The notes: generated by a model not told the origin, from the letters alone. A stretch of DNA of 64,000 nucleotides from Flavobacteriales bacterium (GCA_020635695.1 JACJZH010000008.1:127056-191055); one strand, 5' to 3'. Counted from the first letter of the stretch, positions 1 through 8,398 are shown. Numbers and translations are program-made.

Positions 1-75
1 CGGGTCCCGCTTCGGCAGGCCCATCAACGTGGGCGCCAGGCGTTCGAGTTCCTCCTGTTCGTGGTGGTCTTCCAT
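1..75 (-). CDS. Partial protein downstream of ECF sigma factor (N-terminal 25 codons only)
   Basis: Only the first 25 codons lie in the window; the gene runs off the left edge. It begins with an ATG 32 bases after the sigma factor stop on the same strand, so it is probably co-transcribed with it. The visible start is acidic (MEDHHEQEELERL) and then reads LMGLPKRDP. In Bacteroidota, small proteins with an 'L..LPK.dPF.vP.gYF' type motif commonly follow sigma-70 genes and may regulate them. The visible part fits the beginning of such a motif, but the decisive residues are outside the window. Function is inferred from position only. Confidence 0.6.
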   Translation of the reverse strand, partial: MEDHHEQEELERLAPTLMGLPKRDP

Positions 76-107
76 GGCGTGTCGGGTGTAGGACAACGAA
101 AGGCGCT

Positions 108-662
108 TCAGGTTTGATCGCTGGTGAGCCAGGCTTCGATCTTCTTCACGGCGATGTGGTAGCTGGCCTTGAGGGCGCCCACCGAGGTGCCGGTGGCGTC
201 ACTGATCTCGGTGTACTTCATCTCCTGGAAGTACTTCATGGTGAAGACGGCCCGCTGCTTGTCCGGCAGGCGCATCACGGCCCGCTGCAGCTTCTTTTCG
301 ATGGCATCGCCGGTGAAATGTTCGCTGCGGTCCATGTCGGCCGTGAGCCGTTCCACCACTTGGTCGTTGTTCACGAACAGCCCGCGCCGCAGGCGCTTCA
401 GGTGGTTGATGCTCTGGTTGTAGGCGATGCGGTGCAGCCAGCTGTAGAGTTGTGCGTCCTCACGAAAGCCGTCCAGTCCCTTCCAGGCCTTGATGAAGAC
501 CTCCTGCAGCACGTCCTGGGCCTCGTCGTGGTCGGTGACCATCCTGCGCACGAAGGCGTAAAGCCTCCGCTGGTGGGTGCGCACGATCAGGTTGAAGGCG
601 TAGTTGCGGCTCTCCTCCCTGCGGAAGAGCGCCAGCAGCTCGGTGTCCGACAGCTCGCTCAT
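108..662 (-). CDS. ECF-type RNA polymerase sigma factor
   Basis: A 184-residue sigma-70 family factor of the extracytoplasmic-function group, which directs RNA polymerase to a specific promoter set. Region 2 is at about residues 22-90, with the core DEAQDVLQEVFIKAW and the promoter-melting segment LYSWLHRIAYN. Region 4 is at about residues 128-180, with the helix-turn-helix YTEISDATGTSVGALKASY. Length and the lack of regions 1 and 3 are typical of ECF factors. It lies 19 bases after the transketolase C-terminal gene and 32 bases before the partial gene at the left edge, so it looks like part of the same minus-strand operon. No zinc anti-sigma gene is visible within the window. Confidence 0.93.
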   Translation of the reverse strand: MSELSDTELLALFRREESRNYAFNLIVRTHQRRLYAFVRRMVTDHDEAQDVLQEVFIKAWKGLDGFREDAQLYSWLHRIAYNQSINHLKRLRRGLFVNNDQVVERLTADMDRSEHFTGDAIEKKLQRAVMRLPDKQRAVFTMKYFQEMKYTEISDATGTSVGALKASYHIAVKKIEAWLTSDQT

Positions 663-681
663 GCGGCGTCGGTGCTGAAGG

Positions 682-1635
682 TCATTTGCGGGCGATGGCC
701 CGGCGCGCGGCGTCCACGATGGCGGAGGGTCCCAGGCCGTACTTCTCCAACAGTTGGTCCGGGGTGCCGCTCTCGCCGAAGGAATCGTTCACGGCCACGT
801 ATTCCTGCGGGGTGGGTGCATGCAACGACAGGACCTGGGCAATGGCATCCCCCAGGCCGCCGTAACGGTTGTGCTCCTCGCAGGTGACCACGCATCGCGT
901 CTTCCGGGCCGAGGTTAGGACCGCCTCCTCGTCCAGGGGTTTGATCGTGTGCACGTTGATCACCTCGGCGGAGATCCCATCCTTCTCCAGGGCTTCGGCG
1001 GCCTGCAGGGCGTTCCACACCAGGTGGCCGCAGGCGAAGAGGCTCACATCGGCGCCTTCGCTCAGCACCTGGGCCTTGCCGATGGTGAAGGGCATGTCCG
1101 CAGGGATGAACACGGGCCATTTCGGACGGCCGAAGCGCAGGTAGACCGGCCCTTCGTGGGCGGCGATGGCCAGGGTGGCCTGGCGCGTCTGGTTGAAGTC
1201 CGCGGGCACCACCACGGCCATGCCGGGCAGCATGCGCATCAGGCCGATGTCCTCCAGGATCTGGTGCGTGGCGCCGTCCTCGCCCAGCGTAAGGCCCGCA
1301 TGGCTCGCACAGATCTTCACGTTCTTGCCCGCGTAGGCGATGCTCTGGCGGACCTGGTCGTACACCCTGCCGGTGCTGAAGTTGGCGAAGGTGCCGGTGA
1401 ACGGGACCTTGCCTCCGATGGTGAGCCCTGCGGCCACGCCCATCATGTTCGCCTCGGCCACCCCGCACTGGATGAAGCGGTCCGGGAACTCCTTCTCGAA
1501 GGCGTCCATCTTGAGCGACCCGGTGAGGTCGGCACAGAGACCCACCACGTCGGGGTTGCTGCGGCCCAGTTCCAGCAGGCCTTCACCGAATCCGGAACGG
1601 GTGTCCTTCTTGTCGAGCACGGGGTAGGAGGTCAT
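682..1635 (-). CDS. Transketolase, C-terminal subunit (pyrimidine-binding half)
   Basis: A 317-residue protein matching the second half of transketolase: the pyrimidine-binding domain (about residues 10-180) and the C-terminal domain (about 190-317). The segment QCGVAEANMMG holds the Glu (residue 61) that activates the thiamine diphosphate cofactor in this family. With the N-terminal subunit it would transfer two-carbon ketol units in the non-oxidative pentose phosphate pathway. Split transketolases are common in Bacteroidota. Here the two halves are not adjacent: a vWA gene (1639-3015) lies between them, with only 3 bases between its stop and this start. Confidence 0.93.
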   Translation of the reverse strand: MTSYPVLDKKDTRSGFGEGLLELGRSNPDVVGLCADLTGSLKMDAFEKEFPDRFIQCGVAEANMMGVAAGLTIGGKVPFTGTFANFSTGRVYDQVRQSIAYAGKNVKICASHAGLTLGEDGATHQILEDIGLMRMLPGMAVVVPADFNQTRQATLAIAAHEGPVYLRFGRPKWPVFIPADMPFTIGKAQVLSEGADVSLFACGHLVWNALQAAEALEKDGISAEVINVHTIKPLDEEAVLTSARKTRCVVTCEEHNRYGGLGDAIAQVLSLHAPTPQEYVAVNDSFGESGTPDQLLEKYGLGPSAIVDAARRAIARK

Positions 1636-1638
1636 GGA

Positions 1639-3015
1639 TCAGAAGTTGATGGTGACGGAGCGCCCGCTTTCGATCACGGCGTCCTTGGTGGTGGAGTATT
1701 CGGTGCGGTTGGCGCTGCGGCTGCGGTAGACCACCTGGTAGGTGCCGGGCAGCAGACGGTACTGGTGGCGCAGGGCGGAGGGGTCCAGGTCCACCACGTG
1801 CACCAGGCGGTCGCCCTCCCTGAGGAACACGGCGCCGTAGCCGGGCGTTCCGGGCAGGATGTTGAGCACACCGGTCTGGGGCACCTGCACGGTGGCGGTC
1901 TTCCCCTGCTCGATGGTCACGTCCTCCACCTTCAGCCGGGGCAGGGTGAGGAACTCGAGGTCGTAGCGCCCCACCAGGTACTTGTCCGTGGTGTTGATGT
2001 CCTGGACGTTCAGGGTGGTCCCATCGCCCTGGCGACGGACGATGCAGGGGGTGGGACGCTGCTCCGGAAGGCCGCTGCCCATCTTCAGTTCCAGCTGTCC
2101 CTGGCCGGCGCTGAGGGTGATGATGGTGTGCGTGCCCGGCTTCACGGTCACGTCCTCGCGGGAGACGGGCGGGATGGTGTGCGCCACCAGTCGGTAGGTG
2201 TACACCGGGTCGATGCTGAGCGTGTCCGGCCGGCCGCGGGCGTTCAGCGTGTGCACGAAGTGGTAGCGCACCTCGCCGGTCCGCTGGTCGTACAGGGTCA
2301 CCGGCACGTCGGTCTCGGTGGGCTTCCCGTCCACGGTCAGCAGGTCGATCTCCGCGGTGGTGCTGTTGAGCGCCTGGGTGATGACGACCTGCAGCACCTG
2401 GTCGAAGAGCTCGGGCGTGCTGGCATCGTAGTAGTTGCCCACGCACTGCAGGCTGTACTTCTGCCCGTCGTCCAGCCCCACGCCGATCACGAAGGGCTTC
2501 AGGATGATGCCCCTGGCCTGCAAGGCCCGGCTCACCGCGCAGGGGTCCTCGTCGCAGGCCTCGATGCCGTCGGTGATCAGGATGATGATGTTGCGGGCCT
2601 TGGGGTCGTCGGGAAAATCACCGGCGGCCTTCTCCAGCGACCGGGCGATGGGGGTGGTGCCCACGCAGCGCACGGCCTCCAGCACCCGGCGCATCTCCGG
2701 CACGCTGCGCTCGCTGAACGGCACTTCCAGCCGGGTGTCGTCGCAGTCCTGTTTGCCGGGTTCGATCGCGGTCTGGTGCCCGTACAAACGAAGCGCCAGT
2801 TCCAGGTCCGGCGTGCCTTCCAGCTGCTCCAGGCTTTCCAGCAGGAGCTCCCGGGCGGTGTTGATCTTCGGCTGGTTGCCCCAGAAGGCGTTCATGCTGT
2901 TGCTGGCGTCCATCACGAACAGCATGCGGGTGACCTGCCGGTCCTGGGCGGCCAGTCCGCTGCCCAGCAGCAGGGCGATGATCGCGAAGAACGTGCGGAA
3001 GGAACGCGGGAGCAT
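1639..3015 (-). CDS. Secreted von Willebrand factor type A domain protein
   Basis: A 458-residue protein with an N-terminal signal peptide (hydrophobic FFAIIALLLGSGLAAQ) followed at once by a vWA domain. The metal-ion-dependent adhesion site is visible as MDASNSM (D36, S38, S40), with a Thr loop at GTTPIARSL and a further Asp at ITDG. The remaining residues (about 230-458) look beta-rich, like repeated Ig- or PEGA-like modules. The open frame extends upstream to 3099, but the ATG at 3013-3015 is chosen because the signal peptide starts there and it avoids overlapping the transketolase N-terminal gene (stop 3026). vWA domains bind protein ligands through a divalent metal. The periplasmic or surface role here is unknown. 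Confidence 0.85.
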   Translation of the reverse strand: MLPRSFRTFFAIIALLLGSGLAAQDRQVTRMLFVMDASNSMNAFWGNQPKINTARELLLESLEQLEGTPDLELALRLYGHQTAIEPGKQDCDDTRLEVPFSERSVPEMRRVLEAVRCVGTTPIARSLEKAAGDFPDDPKARNIIILITDGIEACDEDPCAVSRALQARGIILKPFVIGVGLDDGQKYSLQCVGNYYDASTPELFDQVLQVVITQALNSTTAEIDLLTVDGKPTETDVPVTLYDQRTGEVRYHFVHTLNARGRPDTLSIDPVYTYRLVAHTIPPVSREDVTVKPGTHTIITLSAGQGQLELKMGSGLPEQRPTPCIVRRQGDGTTLNVQDINTTDKYLVGRYDLEFLTLPRLKVEDVTIEQGKTATVQVPQTGVLNILPGTPGYGAVFLREGDRLVHVVDLDPSALRHQYRLLPGTYQVVYRSRSANRTEYSTTKDAVIESGRSVTINF

Positions 3016-3025
3016 GACGCGGGGC

Positions 3026-3910
3026 TCAATAGTCGCCCAACGTCTCCTCGAGCTGTTCCAGTGCGCGTGCGGCCTGTTCATCGTTCGGTGCGACGCCATG
3101 CCACTTGTGGGTGCCCATCATGAAGTCGACCCCCTGGCCCATCTCGGTGCGGAGCAGGATCACGACCGGCCGACCCTTGCCCGTGCGCGACTTCGCTTCT
3201 GCAAGCGCCGCCAGCACCCGGTCCATGTCATTCCCGTGGTCCTCGACCAGTACGTCCCAGCCGAAGGCCTTCCATTTCGCGGGCAGGTCGCCCAAGGGCA
3301 TCACGTCATCGACGTCCCCATCAATTTGCCTGCCATTCCAGTCCACGGTGGCGATCAGGTTGTCCACGCGGTGCGCGGCGGCGCTCATGGCGGCCTCCCA
3401 GACCTGGCCCTCCTGCAGCTCACCGTCGCCGTGCAGGGTGTACACGAGGCGGTCGTCACCGTTCAGCCGTTTGGCCAGTGCGGCTCCGATGCCCACGCTG
3501 AGGCCCTGACCGAGCGACCCGCTGGCCATGCGCACGCCGGGAAGCCCCTCATGCGTGGTGGGGTGGCCCTGCAGCCGGGAATCGAGCTTGCGGAAGGTGG
3601 CGAGCTCCTTCACCGGGAAGTAGCCGCTGCGCGCCAGCACGCTGTACCACACCGGGCTGATGTGGCCGTTGCTCAGGAAGAACAGGTCCTGGTCCCGGCC
3701 GTCCATGTCCCAGGCGGAGGGGTCGTGCGCCATGACCTTGAAGTACAGGGCGACCAGATACTCGGTGCAGCCGAGCGATCCGCCGGGGTGCCCGCTGGCG
3801 GCGCCATGGGTCATGCGGATGATGTCGCGCCGCACCTGGCTGCAGATGCGCTGGAGGTCCTCGGTCGAAGCGCTGGAAGCCTTGGCCGGTGCGGGTTTCG
3901 TCATGAGCAT
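3026..3910 (-). CDS. Transketolase, N-terminal subunit (TPP-binding half)
   Basis: The first half of transketolase, carrying the diphosphate-binding domain. Visible hallmarks are HGAASGHPGGSLG near the start and the thiamine diphosphate/metal motif GDGELQEG...N. It should pair with the product of 682-1635. The start is uncertain: ATGs lie at 3910, 3904 and further upstream at 3985. The later ones are preferred because homologous proteins begin close to the IcSQVRRDI helix, and a TACTTTCG element, resembling the Bacteroidota -7 box, sits at 3933-3940. First gene of the transketolase-vWA-transketolase-sigma cluster and divergent from the methyltransferase gene at 4042. Confidence 0.9.
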   Translation of the reverse strand: MLMTKPAPAKASSASTEDLQRICSQVRRDIIRMTHGAASGHPGGSLGCTEYLVALYFKVMAHDPSAWDMDGRDQDLFFLSNGHISPVWYSVLARSGYFPVKELATFRKLDSRLQGHPTTHEGLPGVRMASGSLGQGLSVGIGAALAKRLNGDDRLVYTLHGDGELQEGQVWEAAMSAAAHRVDNLIATVDWNGRQIDGDVDDVMPLGDLPAKWKAFGWDVLVEDHGNDMDRVLAALAEAKSRTGKGRPVVILLRTEMGQGVDFMMGTHKWHGVAPNDEQAARALEQLEETLGDY

Positions 3911-3932
3911 TCGGGGCGGGGTGATGCGTTCG

Positions 3933-3940
3933 CGAAAGTA
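3933..3940 (-). promoter_or_regulatory. Candidate -7 promoter element for transketolase/vWA/sigma cluster
   Basis: TACTTTCG on the minus strand, one mismatch from the Bacteroidota consensus TAnnTTTG, 22 bases upstream of the ATG at 3910. No clear -33 TTG at the expected distance. It supports the shorter transketolase start. Confidence 0.35.
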
Positions 3941-4041
3941 ACCGGAGGCCTTCGGCGGGGCCGGGTCTTGTGGATATCTTTTCATAACCCTGAAGGCCTC
4001 AGCCGTTGAACAGGGAACACCTGCCGACCGTTCCTCTGACC

Positions 4042-4734
4042 ATGCGTGCCTGGCCCATCCTGATCCTGGTCGCGGCTTCCTGCAATGCCCAGCCGGACAC
4101 CGCCTACGTGCATCGGACAGGCAGTCCCGATGGCATCGGCAAATGGTACCTGGGCCGGGAGATCGCCCACACCATGAGCGCCGCGGCCGCCGACTGGCTG
4201 GACCGGCCGGAGCGGGGGCGAGAGGAACGCCCCGAACGCATGCTGGCCAGGCTGCGGATCGGACCGGGCGACACCCTCGCCGACATCGGCTGTGGCACCG
4301 GCTTCCACGCCCTGCGCATGGCGGAACAGGCCCCCGAGGGACTGGTCTACGCCGTGGACATCCAGCCCGCCATGCTCGACAGCGTGCGCGAACGTGCCGC
4401 CCGTGAAGGACTGACGAACGTGCGTCCCGTCCAGGGAACCCTGCGCGACCCCGGTCTGCCGGAAGGTGCCGTGGACAAGGTGCTGCTGGTCGATGTGTAC
4501 CACGAACTGGAGTTCCCCCGGGAGATGATGGCCGCCATCGTGCGTGCCCTTCGGCCTGGGGGCGAAGTGTTCCTGGTCGAGTTCCGCGGCGAGGACGATT
4601 GGGTGCCCATCAAGCCCCTGCACCGGATGTCGCGTGAGCAGTGCCTGAAGGAGATGGCCGCCGCAGGGCTCGTGTACGACCGCCAGTGGCGCGGACTTCC
4701 CTGGCAGCACCTGCTGGTGTTCCGGAAGCCCTAA
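4042..4734 (+). CDS. Exported class I SAM-dependent methyltransferase
   Basis: A 230-residue protein with a Rossmann-fold methyltransferase domain: motif I LADIGCGTGF at about residues 79-88, the acidic residue ending strand 2 in YAVDIQ, and a motif-IV-like VDVYHELEFP. The N-terminus MRAWPILILVAASCNAQPD is a signal peptide with a Cys at residue 14, possibly a weak lipobox (AASC), which is unusual for a SAM enzyme. The ATG at 4042 is chosen because it begins the signal peptide; the frame is also open to 4006. Substrate unknown. Its stop overlaps by 4 bases the stop of the convergent small membrane gene (4731-4970). Confidence 0.82.
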   Translation: MRAWPILILVAASCNAQPDTAYVHRTGSPDGIGKWYLGREIAHTMSAAAADWLDRPERGREERPERMLARLRIGPGDTLADIGCGTGFHALRMAEQAPEGLVYAVDIQPAMLDSVRERAAREGLTNVRPVQGTLRDPGLPEGAVDKVLLVDVYHELEFPREMMAAIVRALRPGGEVFLVEFRGEDDWVPIKPLHRMSREQCLKEMAAAGLVYDRQWRGLPWQHLLVFRKP

Positions 4735-4970
4735 CCGGCCCTGCTGGTCAGCGCCCGATAGATGCCCGGCAACGAGAACAGGAACCAGGCGGCCTCCAGG
4801 ATGATGAAGCCCCACTGCATGGCCCGCACGGCGTCGATCAGCAGCAGCAGGGAACCCAGGGCGTTCAGCACCAGATAGCCCAGCGAATCGCCCCGGATGC
4901 GGCCGGTCTGGGAAAGGGCGTAACCGATCAGCAGCAGCCCCGCGCCGATCAACTGGGGAAGTTGGTCCAT
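4731..4970 (-). CDS. Small membrane protein (CBU_0592-like)
   Basis: A 79-residue, strongly hydrophobic protein with three predicted membrane segments (LIGAGLLLIGYAL, YLVLNALGSLLLLIDAV, FIILEAAWFLFSLPGIYRAL). The central Y.vLNalGs.lLL and the W near the third segment resemble the CBU_0592 family of small membrane proteins, whose function is not known. The ATG at 4970 is preferred over 5000 because a GACCTTCG element at 4975-4982 ends 4 bases before it. Convergent with, and overlapping by 4 bases, the methyltransferase gene. Confidence 0.75.
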   Translation of the reverse strand: MDQLPQLIGAGLLLIGYALSQTGRIRGDSLGYLVLNALGSLLLLIDAVRAMQWGFIILEAAWFLFSLPGIYRALTSRAG

Positions 4971-4974
4971 GCCG

Positions 4975-4982
4975 CGAAGGTC
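4975..4982 (-). promoter_or_regulatory. Candidate -7 element abutting start of small membrane gene
   Basis: GACCTTCG on the minus strand, close to TAnnTTTG, separated from the ATG at 4970 by exactly 4 bases. If real, the mRNA would be leaderless. Confidence 0.35.
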
Positions 4983-5038
4983 GGGAGAGCCAGGGGACAA
5001 GTGTCAAGTGTCAACGCGGCCGGTATCCGTAGTTCCTG

Positions 5039-5091
5039 CTTCAGCGTTTCGCGTTCAGCCTTCAGCCTTCAGCCTTCAGCGTTCCACGTTC
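5039..5091. repeat. Degenerate short tandem repeat (TTCAGCC/G type)
   Basis: Four or more consecutive copies of a 7-base unit (TTCAGCC) flanked by diverged units (TTCAGCG, TTTCGCG, TTCCACG). A second short direct repeat, AAGTGTC twice, lies just upstream near 5000. It fills most of the gap between the small membrane gene and ychF and contains no gene. Confidence 0.75.
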
Positions 5092-5095
5092 CCCC

Positions 5096-5103
5096 TACCT
5101 TCG
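5096..5103 (+). promoter_or_regulatory. ychF -7 promoter element
   Basis: TACCTTCG, a near-perfect TAnnTTTG -7 box, followed by CGGCCC and 18 bases before the ychF ATG. The following CGGCCC is shared with other promoters in this window. Confidence 0.5.
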
Positions 5104-5121
5104 CGGCCCACTTTACGCGCC

Positions 5122-6219
5122 ATGGGACTGAAATGCGGCATCGTAGGCCTGCCCAACGTGGGCAAGAGCACCCTGTTCAACTGCCTGAGCAACGCCAAGG
5201 CGCAGTCGGCCAACTTCCCGTTCTGCACCATCGAGCCGAACCTGGGCACCATCACCGTGCCGGATGAGCGGCTGAACAAGCTGGCCGAGCTGGTGAAGCC
5301 CCAGAACGTGGTGCCGACCACCGTGGAGATCGTGGACATCGCCGGCCTGGTGAAGGGCGCCAGCAAGGGCGAAGGGCTGGGCAACCAGTTCCTGGCCAAC
5401 ATCCGCGAGTGCGACGCCATCCTGCACGTGCTGCGCTGCTTCGACGACCCCAACGTGGTGCACGTGGACGGCAGCGTGGACCCCGTGCGCGACAAGGAGG
5501 TGATCGACACCGAGCTGCAGTTGAAGGACCTGGAGACCGTGGAGCAGCGCATGAAGAAGCTCAAGACCCAGGCCACCACCGGGGAGAAGGAGGCCAAGCG
5601 CCGTTACGCCTTCCTGGAGCGCGTGCATGCCGCCCTGCTGCAGGGGAAGAGCGCCCGCACCGCGGTGGAGACCAACGACGACCCGGCGCTCGTGAACGAG
5701 TTCCAGCTGCTCACCACCAAGCCCGTTCTCTATGTGTGCAACGTGGACGAGGCCAGCGCCACGACCGGCAATGCCCACGTGGAGAAGGTGAAGGAGGCCG
5801 TGAAGGACGAGCACGCCGAGGTGATCATGGTCACCGCCGCCATCGAGGCCGAGATCGCCGGACTGGACACCCCCGAGGAGCGGGCCGAGTTCCTGGCCGA
5901 CATGGGGCTGAAGGAGCCGGGCGTGAACAAGCTGATCCGCGCCGCCTACCAGCTGCTGAAGCTCCAGACCTACTTCACCGCCGGCGTGAAGGAAGTGCGG
6001 GCCTGGACCATCCATGTCGGCGACACGGGTCCCCAGGCCGCGGGCGTCATCCACACCGACTTCGAGAAGGGCTTCATCCGCGCCGAAGTGATCGCCTACA
6101 ACGACTTCGTGACGCTGGGCAGCGAGTCCGCCTGCCGCGCCGCCGGCAAGCTGCGTGTGGAGGGCAAGGACTACGTGGTGCAGGACGGGGATGTCATGCA
6201 CTTCCTGTTCAACGTGTAG
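5122..6219 (+). CDS. ychF: Redox-regulated ATPase YchF (Obg-family, OLA1-like)
   Basis: A 365-residue protein, the usual size for the family. The P-loop GLPNVGKST is at about residues 9-17, with a switch region DIAGLVKGAS. The G4 position reads CNVDE instead of NKxD, the change that gives YchF/OLA1 proteins preference for ATP over GTP. The C-terminal TGS domain includes GFIRAEVIAYNDF and ends VMHFLFNV. YchF binds ribosomes and affects stress responses. The ATG at 5122 begins the conserved MGLKCGIVG; the upstream open frame is part of the repeat-containing gap. Flanked by a promoter element and followed after 49 bases by the M3 peptidase gene, which has its own promoter. Confidence 0.97.
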   Translation: MGLKCGIVGLPNVGKSTLFNCLSNAKAQSANFPFCTIEPNLGTITVPDERLNKLAELVKPQNVVPTTVEIVDIAGLVKGASKGEGLGNQFLANIRECDAILHVLRCFDDPNVVHVDGSVDPVRDKEVIDTELQLKDLETVEQRMKKLKTQATTGEKEAKRRYAFLERVHAALLQGKSARTAVETNDDPALVNEFQLLTTKPVLYVCNVDEASATTGNAHVEKVKEAVKDEHAEVIMVTAAIEAEIAGLDTPEERAEFLADMGLKEPGVNKLIRAAYQLLKLQTYFTAGVKEVRAWTIHVGDTGPQAAGVIHTDFEKGFIRAEVIAYNDFVTLGSESACRAAGKLRVEGKDYVVQDGDVMHFLFNV

Positions 6220-6241
6220 GTCAAGGCGCTTGCCACCGGGT

Positions 6242-6249
6242 TAATTTTG
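6242..6249 (+). promoter_or_regulatory. -7 promoter element of M3 peptidase gene
   Basis: TAATTTTG, a perfect match to TAnnTTTG, again followed by CGGCCC, 19 bases before the ATG at 6269. No clear -33 TTG at normal spacing. Confidence 0.55.
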
Positions 6250-6268
6250 CGGCCCCGATCGAGCCGCG

Positions 6269-8398
6269 ATGAACCCCAAGCAAGCCCTTCCCGTGCTGGT
6301 CACCGCCCTGCTGTTGGCAGCCTGTGAAGGAAGCACACCTGATGCCATGGAGACCACCCTTGTGAACCCCCTGTTGGAACCCAGCGACCTGCCGTTCGGG
6401 GCGCCCCGCTTCGACCGCATCACCGAGGCCGACTTCCGGCCCGCCATGGAGGAGGGCATGCGCAGGCAACTGGCCGAGGTGGAGGCCATCGTGGCGGACC
6501 CCGCAGCACCCACTTTTGAGAACACCATCGTGGCCCTGGAGCGCAGCGGGCAGGACCTCGCCCGGGCCAGCAGCGTCTTCTACAACCTCACCGGCAGCGC
6601 CACTACCGACAGCCTGCAGGCCATCAAGGCCGACCTGGCCCCGAAGCTCGCCGCGCACCGGGACGCCATCAACCTGAACGACGGGCTCTTCGCCCGGATC
6701 AAGGACCTGTACGGCCGGAGGGACCAGCTGGGCCTGGACCCGGTGGACGCGCGGCTCCTGGAGAAGTACCACACCCGGTTCGTACGGGCCGGCGCCCTGC
6801 TCGAAGGGGCCCACAAGGAGCGCATGATGGCGCTCAATGCCGAGGAGGCCGAGCTCACCACCCGCTTCGCCGACCACATCCTGAAGGAGCGGGCCGATCT
6901 GGCGATCCTGGTCGACGACGCAGCACAGCTGGAAGGCCTCGGATCCGCCGCCATCGATGCCGCCGCCGCCGCGGCCACCGCCAAGGGGCACGACGGCAAA
7001 TGGCTCATCGACCTGCGCAACACCACCACCCAGCCCGCGCTCGCCGAGCTGAAGGACCGCGCCCTGCGTGAGCGGATCATGCGGGCCTCCCTGTCGCGCA
7101 ACAGCCGGGGCAACGCCTACGACACCCGCGCCACCCTGGCCCGCCTCGCCCAGCTGCGTGCGGAGAAGGCGAAGCTGCTCGGCTTCCCCACCTGGGCGCA
7201 CTATGTGATGGACGATCAGATGGCCAAGAGCCCCGACCGCGCCATGGAACTGCTCGGTCGGCTGGCCCCGGCCGCCGCCGCCAACGCCCGGAAGGAGGCC
7301 GCCAGGCTGCAGGAATTGGTGGACCAACAGGAGGGAGGCTTCACCGTGGAGGCCTGGGACTGGGACTTCTACGCCGAGCAGGTGCGCAAGGCCGAGTACG
7401 ACCTGGACGAGGCCGCCGTGAAACCCTACCTCGAGTTCGAGAGCGTGCTCCAGAACGGTGTGTTCTTCGCCACCACCAAGCTGTTCGGACTCACCTTCCA
7501 GGAGCGCACCGACCTGCCCGTGTACCACCCTGACGTGCGGGTGTTCGACATCATCGACACCACCGGCGAGGTGATCGGCCTCTTCTACGGCGACTACTAC
7601 GCCCGCGACAACAAGAACGGCGGGGCCTGGATGAGCAGCTTCGTGGACCAGAACACCCTGCTCGGCCAGCAGCCCGTGATCACCCAGGTCTGCAATTTCG
7701 TGAGGCCGGCGGAGGGACAGCCGTGCCTGCTAAGCTGGGACGACGTGACCACGCTCTTCCACGAGTTCGGGCACGCCCTGCACGGCATGCTCAGTGCGCA
7801 GAAGTACCCCACCTTCAGCGGTACGGCCACCAGCACCGACTTCGTGGAGTTCCCCAGCCAGGTGAACGAGAACTGGGCCCTGGTACCGGAGGTCTTCGGC
7901 AATTTCGCCCGGCACCACGCCACGGGCGAGGCCATGCCGGCCGAACTGGCGGAAAAGCTGCGCAAGGCCAGCCGCTTCAACCAGGGCTACGCCACCACCG
8001 AGTACCTGGCCGCCGCCCTGCTGGACCTGGAGTGGCACTCGCGCACCGCGGACGACCCGCTGGTGGAGGACGTGGAGGCCTTCGAGCGGGCCGCGCTGGC
8101 CAAGTACGGCCTGGACCTGCCGCAGGTGCCGCCCCGCTACCGCAGCTGCTACTTCAGCCACATCTGGGGCACCGGCTACGCGGCCAACTACTACGCCTAC
8201 ATCTGGAGCGAAGTGATGGACGCCGACGCCTTCGCCTGGTTCAACGAGCACGGCGGCATGACCCGCGCCAACGGCGACCATTTCCGGGCCACCGTGCTCA
8301 GCCAGGGCGGCAGCCGGCCGGAGGAGGAGCTCTACCGCGACCTCACCGGTCGCGATCCCCGCGTGGAGCCCTTGCTCATGAAGCGGGGGCTGGAGTAG
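6269..8398 (+). CDS. M3 family metallopeptidase (oligopeptidase/Dcp type), lipoprotein
   Basis: A 709-residue zinc peptidase of the thimet oligopeptidase/dipeptidyl carboxypeptidase family. The catalytic motif HEFGH is at about residues 498-502, with the third metal ligand expected in the following helix (VEFPSQVNENW). The N-terminus MNPKQALPVLVTALLLAACE is a lipoprotein signal with lipobox LAAC, so the enzyme should be membrane-anchored in the periplasm or outer membrane, unlike the cytosolic E. coli enzymes. It probably trims short peptides from secreted or imported protein. Full length, no interruption. It sits alone between ychF and parE, each with its own promoter element. Confidence 0.94.
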   Translation: MNPKQALPVLVTALLLAACEGSTPDAMETTLVNPLLEPSDLPFGAPRFDRITEADFRPAMEEGMRRQLAEVEAIVADPAAPTFENTIVALERSGQDLARASSVFYNLTGSATTDSLQAIKADLAPKLAAHRDAINLNDGLFARIKDLYGRRDQLGLDPVDARLLEKYHTRFVRAGALLEGAHKERMMALNAEEAELTTRFADHILKERADLAILVDDAAQLEGLGSAAIDAAAAAATAKGHDGKWLIDLRNTTTQPALAELKDRALRERIMRASLSRNSRGNAYDTRATLARLAQLRAEKAKLLGFPTWAHYVMDDQMAKSPDRAMELLGRLAPAAAANARKEAARLQELVDQQEGGFTVEAWDWDFYAEQVRKAEYDLDEAAVKPYLEFESVLQNGVFFATTKLFGLTFQERTDLPVYHPDVRVFDIIDTTGEVIGLFYGDYYARDNKNGGAWMSSFVDQNTLLGQQPVITQVCNFVRPAEGQPCLLSWDDVTTLFHEFGHALHGMLSAQKYPTFSGTATSTDFVEFPSQVNENWALVPEVFGNFARHHATGEAMPAELAEKLRKASRFNQGYATTEYLAAALLDLEWHSRTADDPLVEDVEAFERAALAKYGLDLPQVPPRYRSCYFSHIWGTGYAANYYAYIWSEVMDADAFAWFNEHGGMTRANGDHFRATVLSQGGSRPEEELYRDLTGRDPRVEPLLMKRGLE

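Noticed and set aside
949..3123. Long plus-strand open frame (724 codons) opposite the transketolase/vWA genes
   Set aside because: His/Gly/Val-rich translation typical of the reverse strand of GC-rich genes. It overlaps well-supported genes along its full length.
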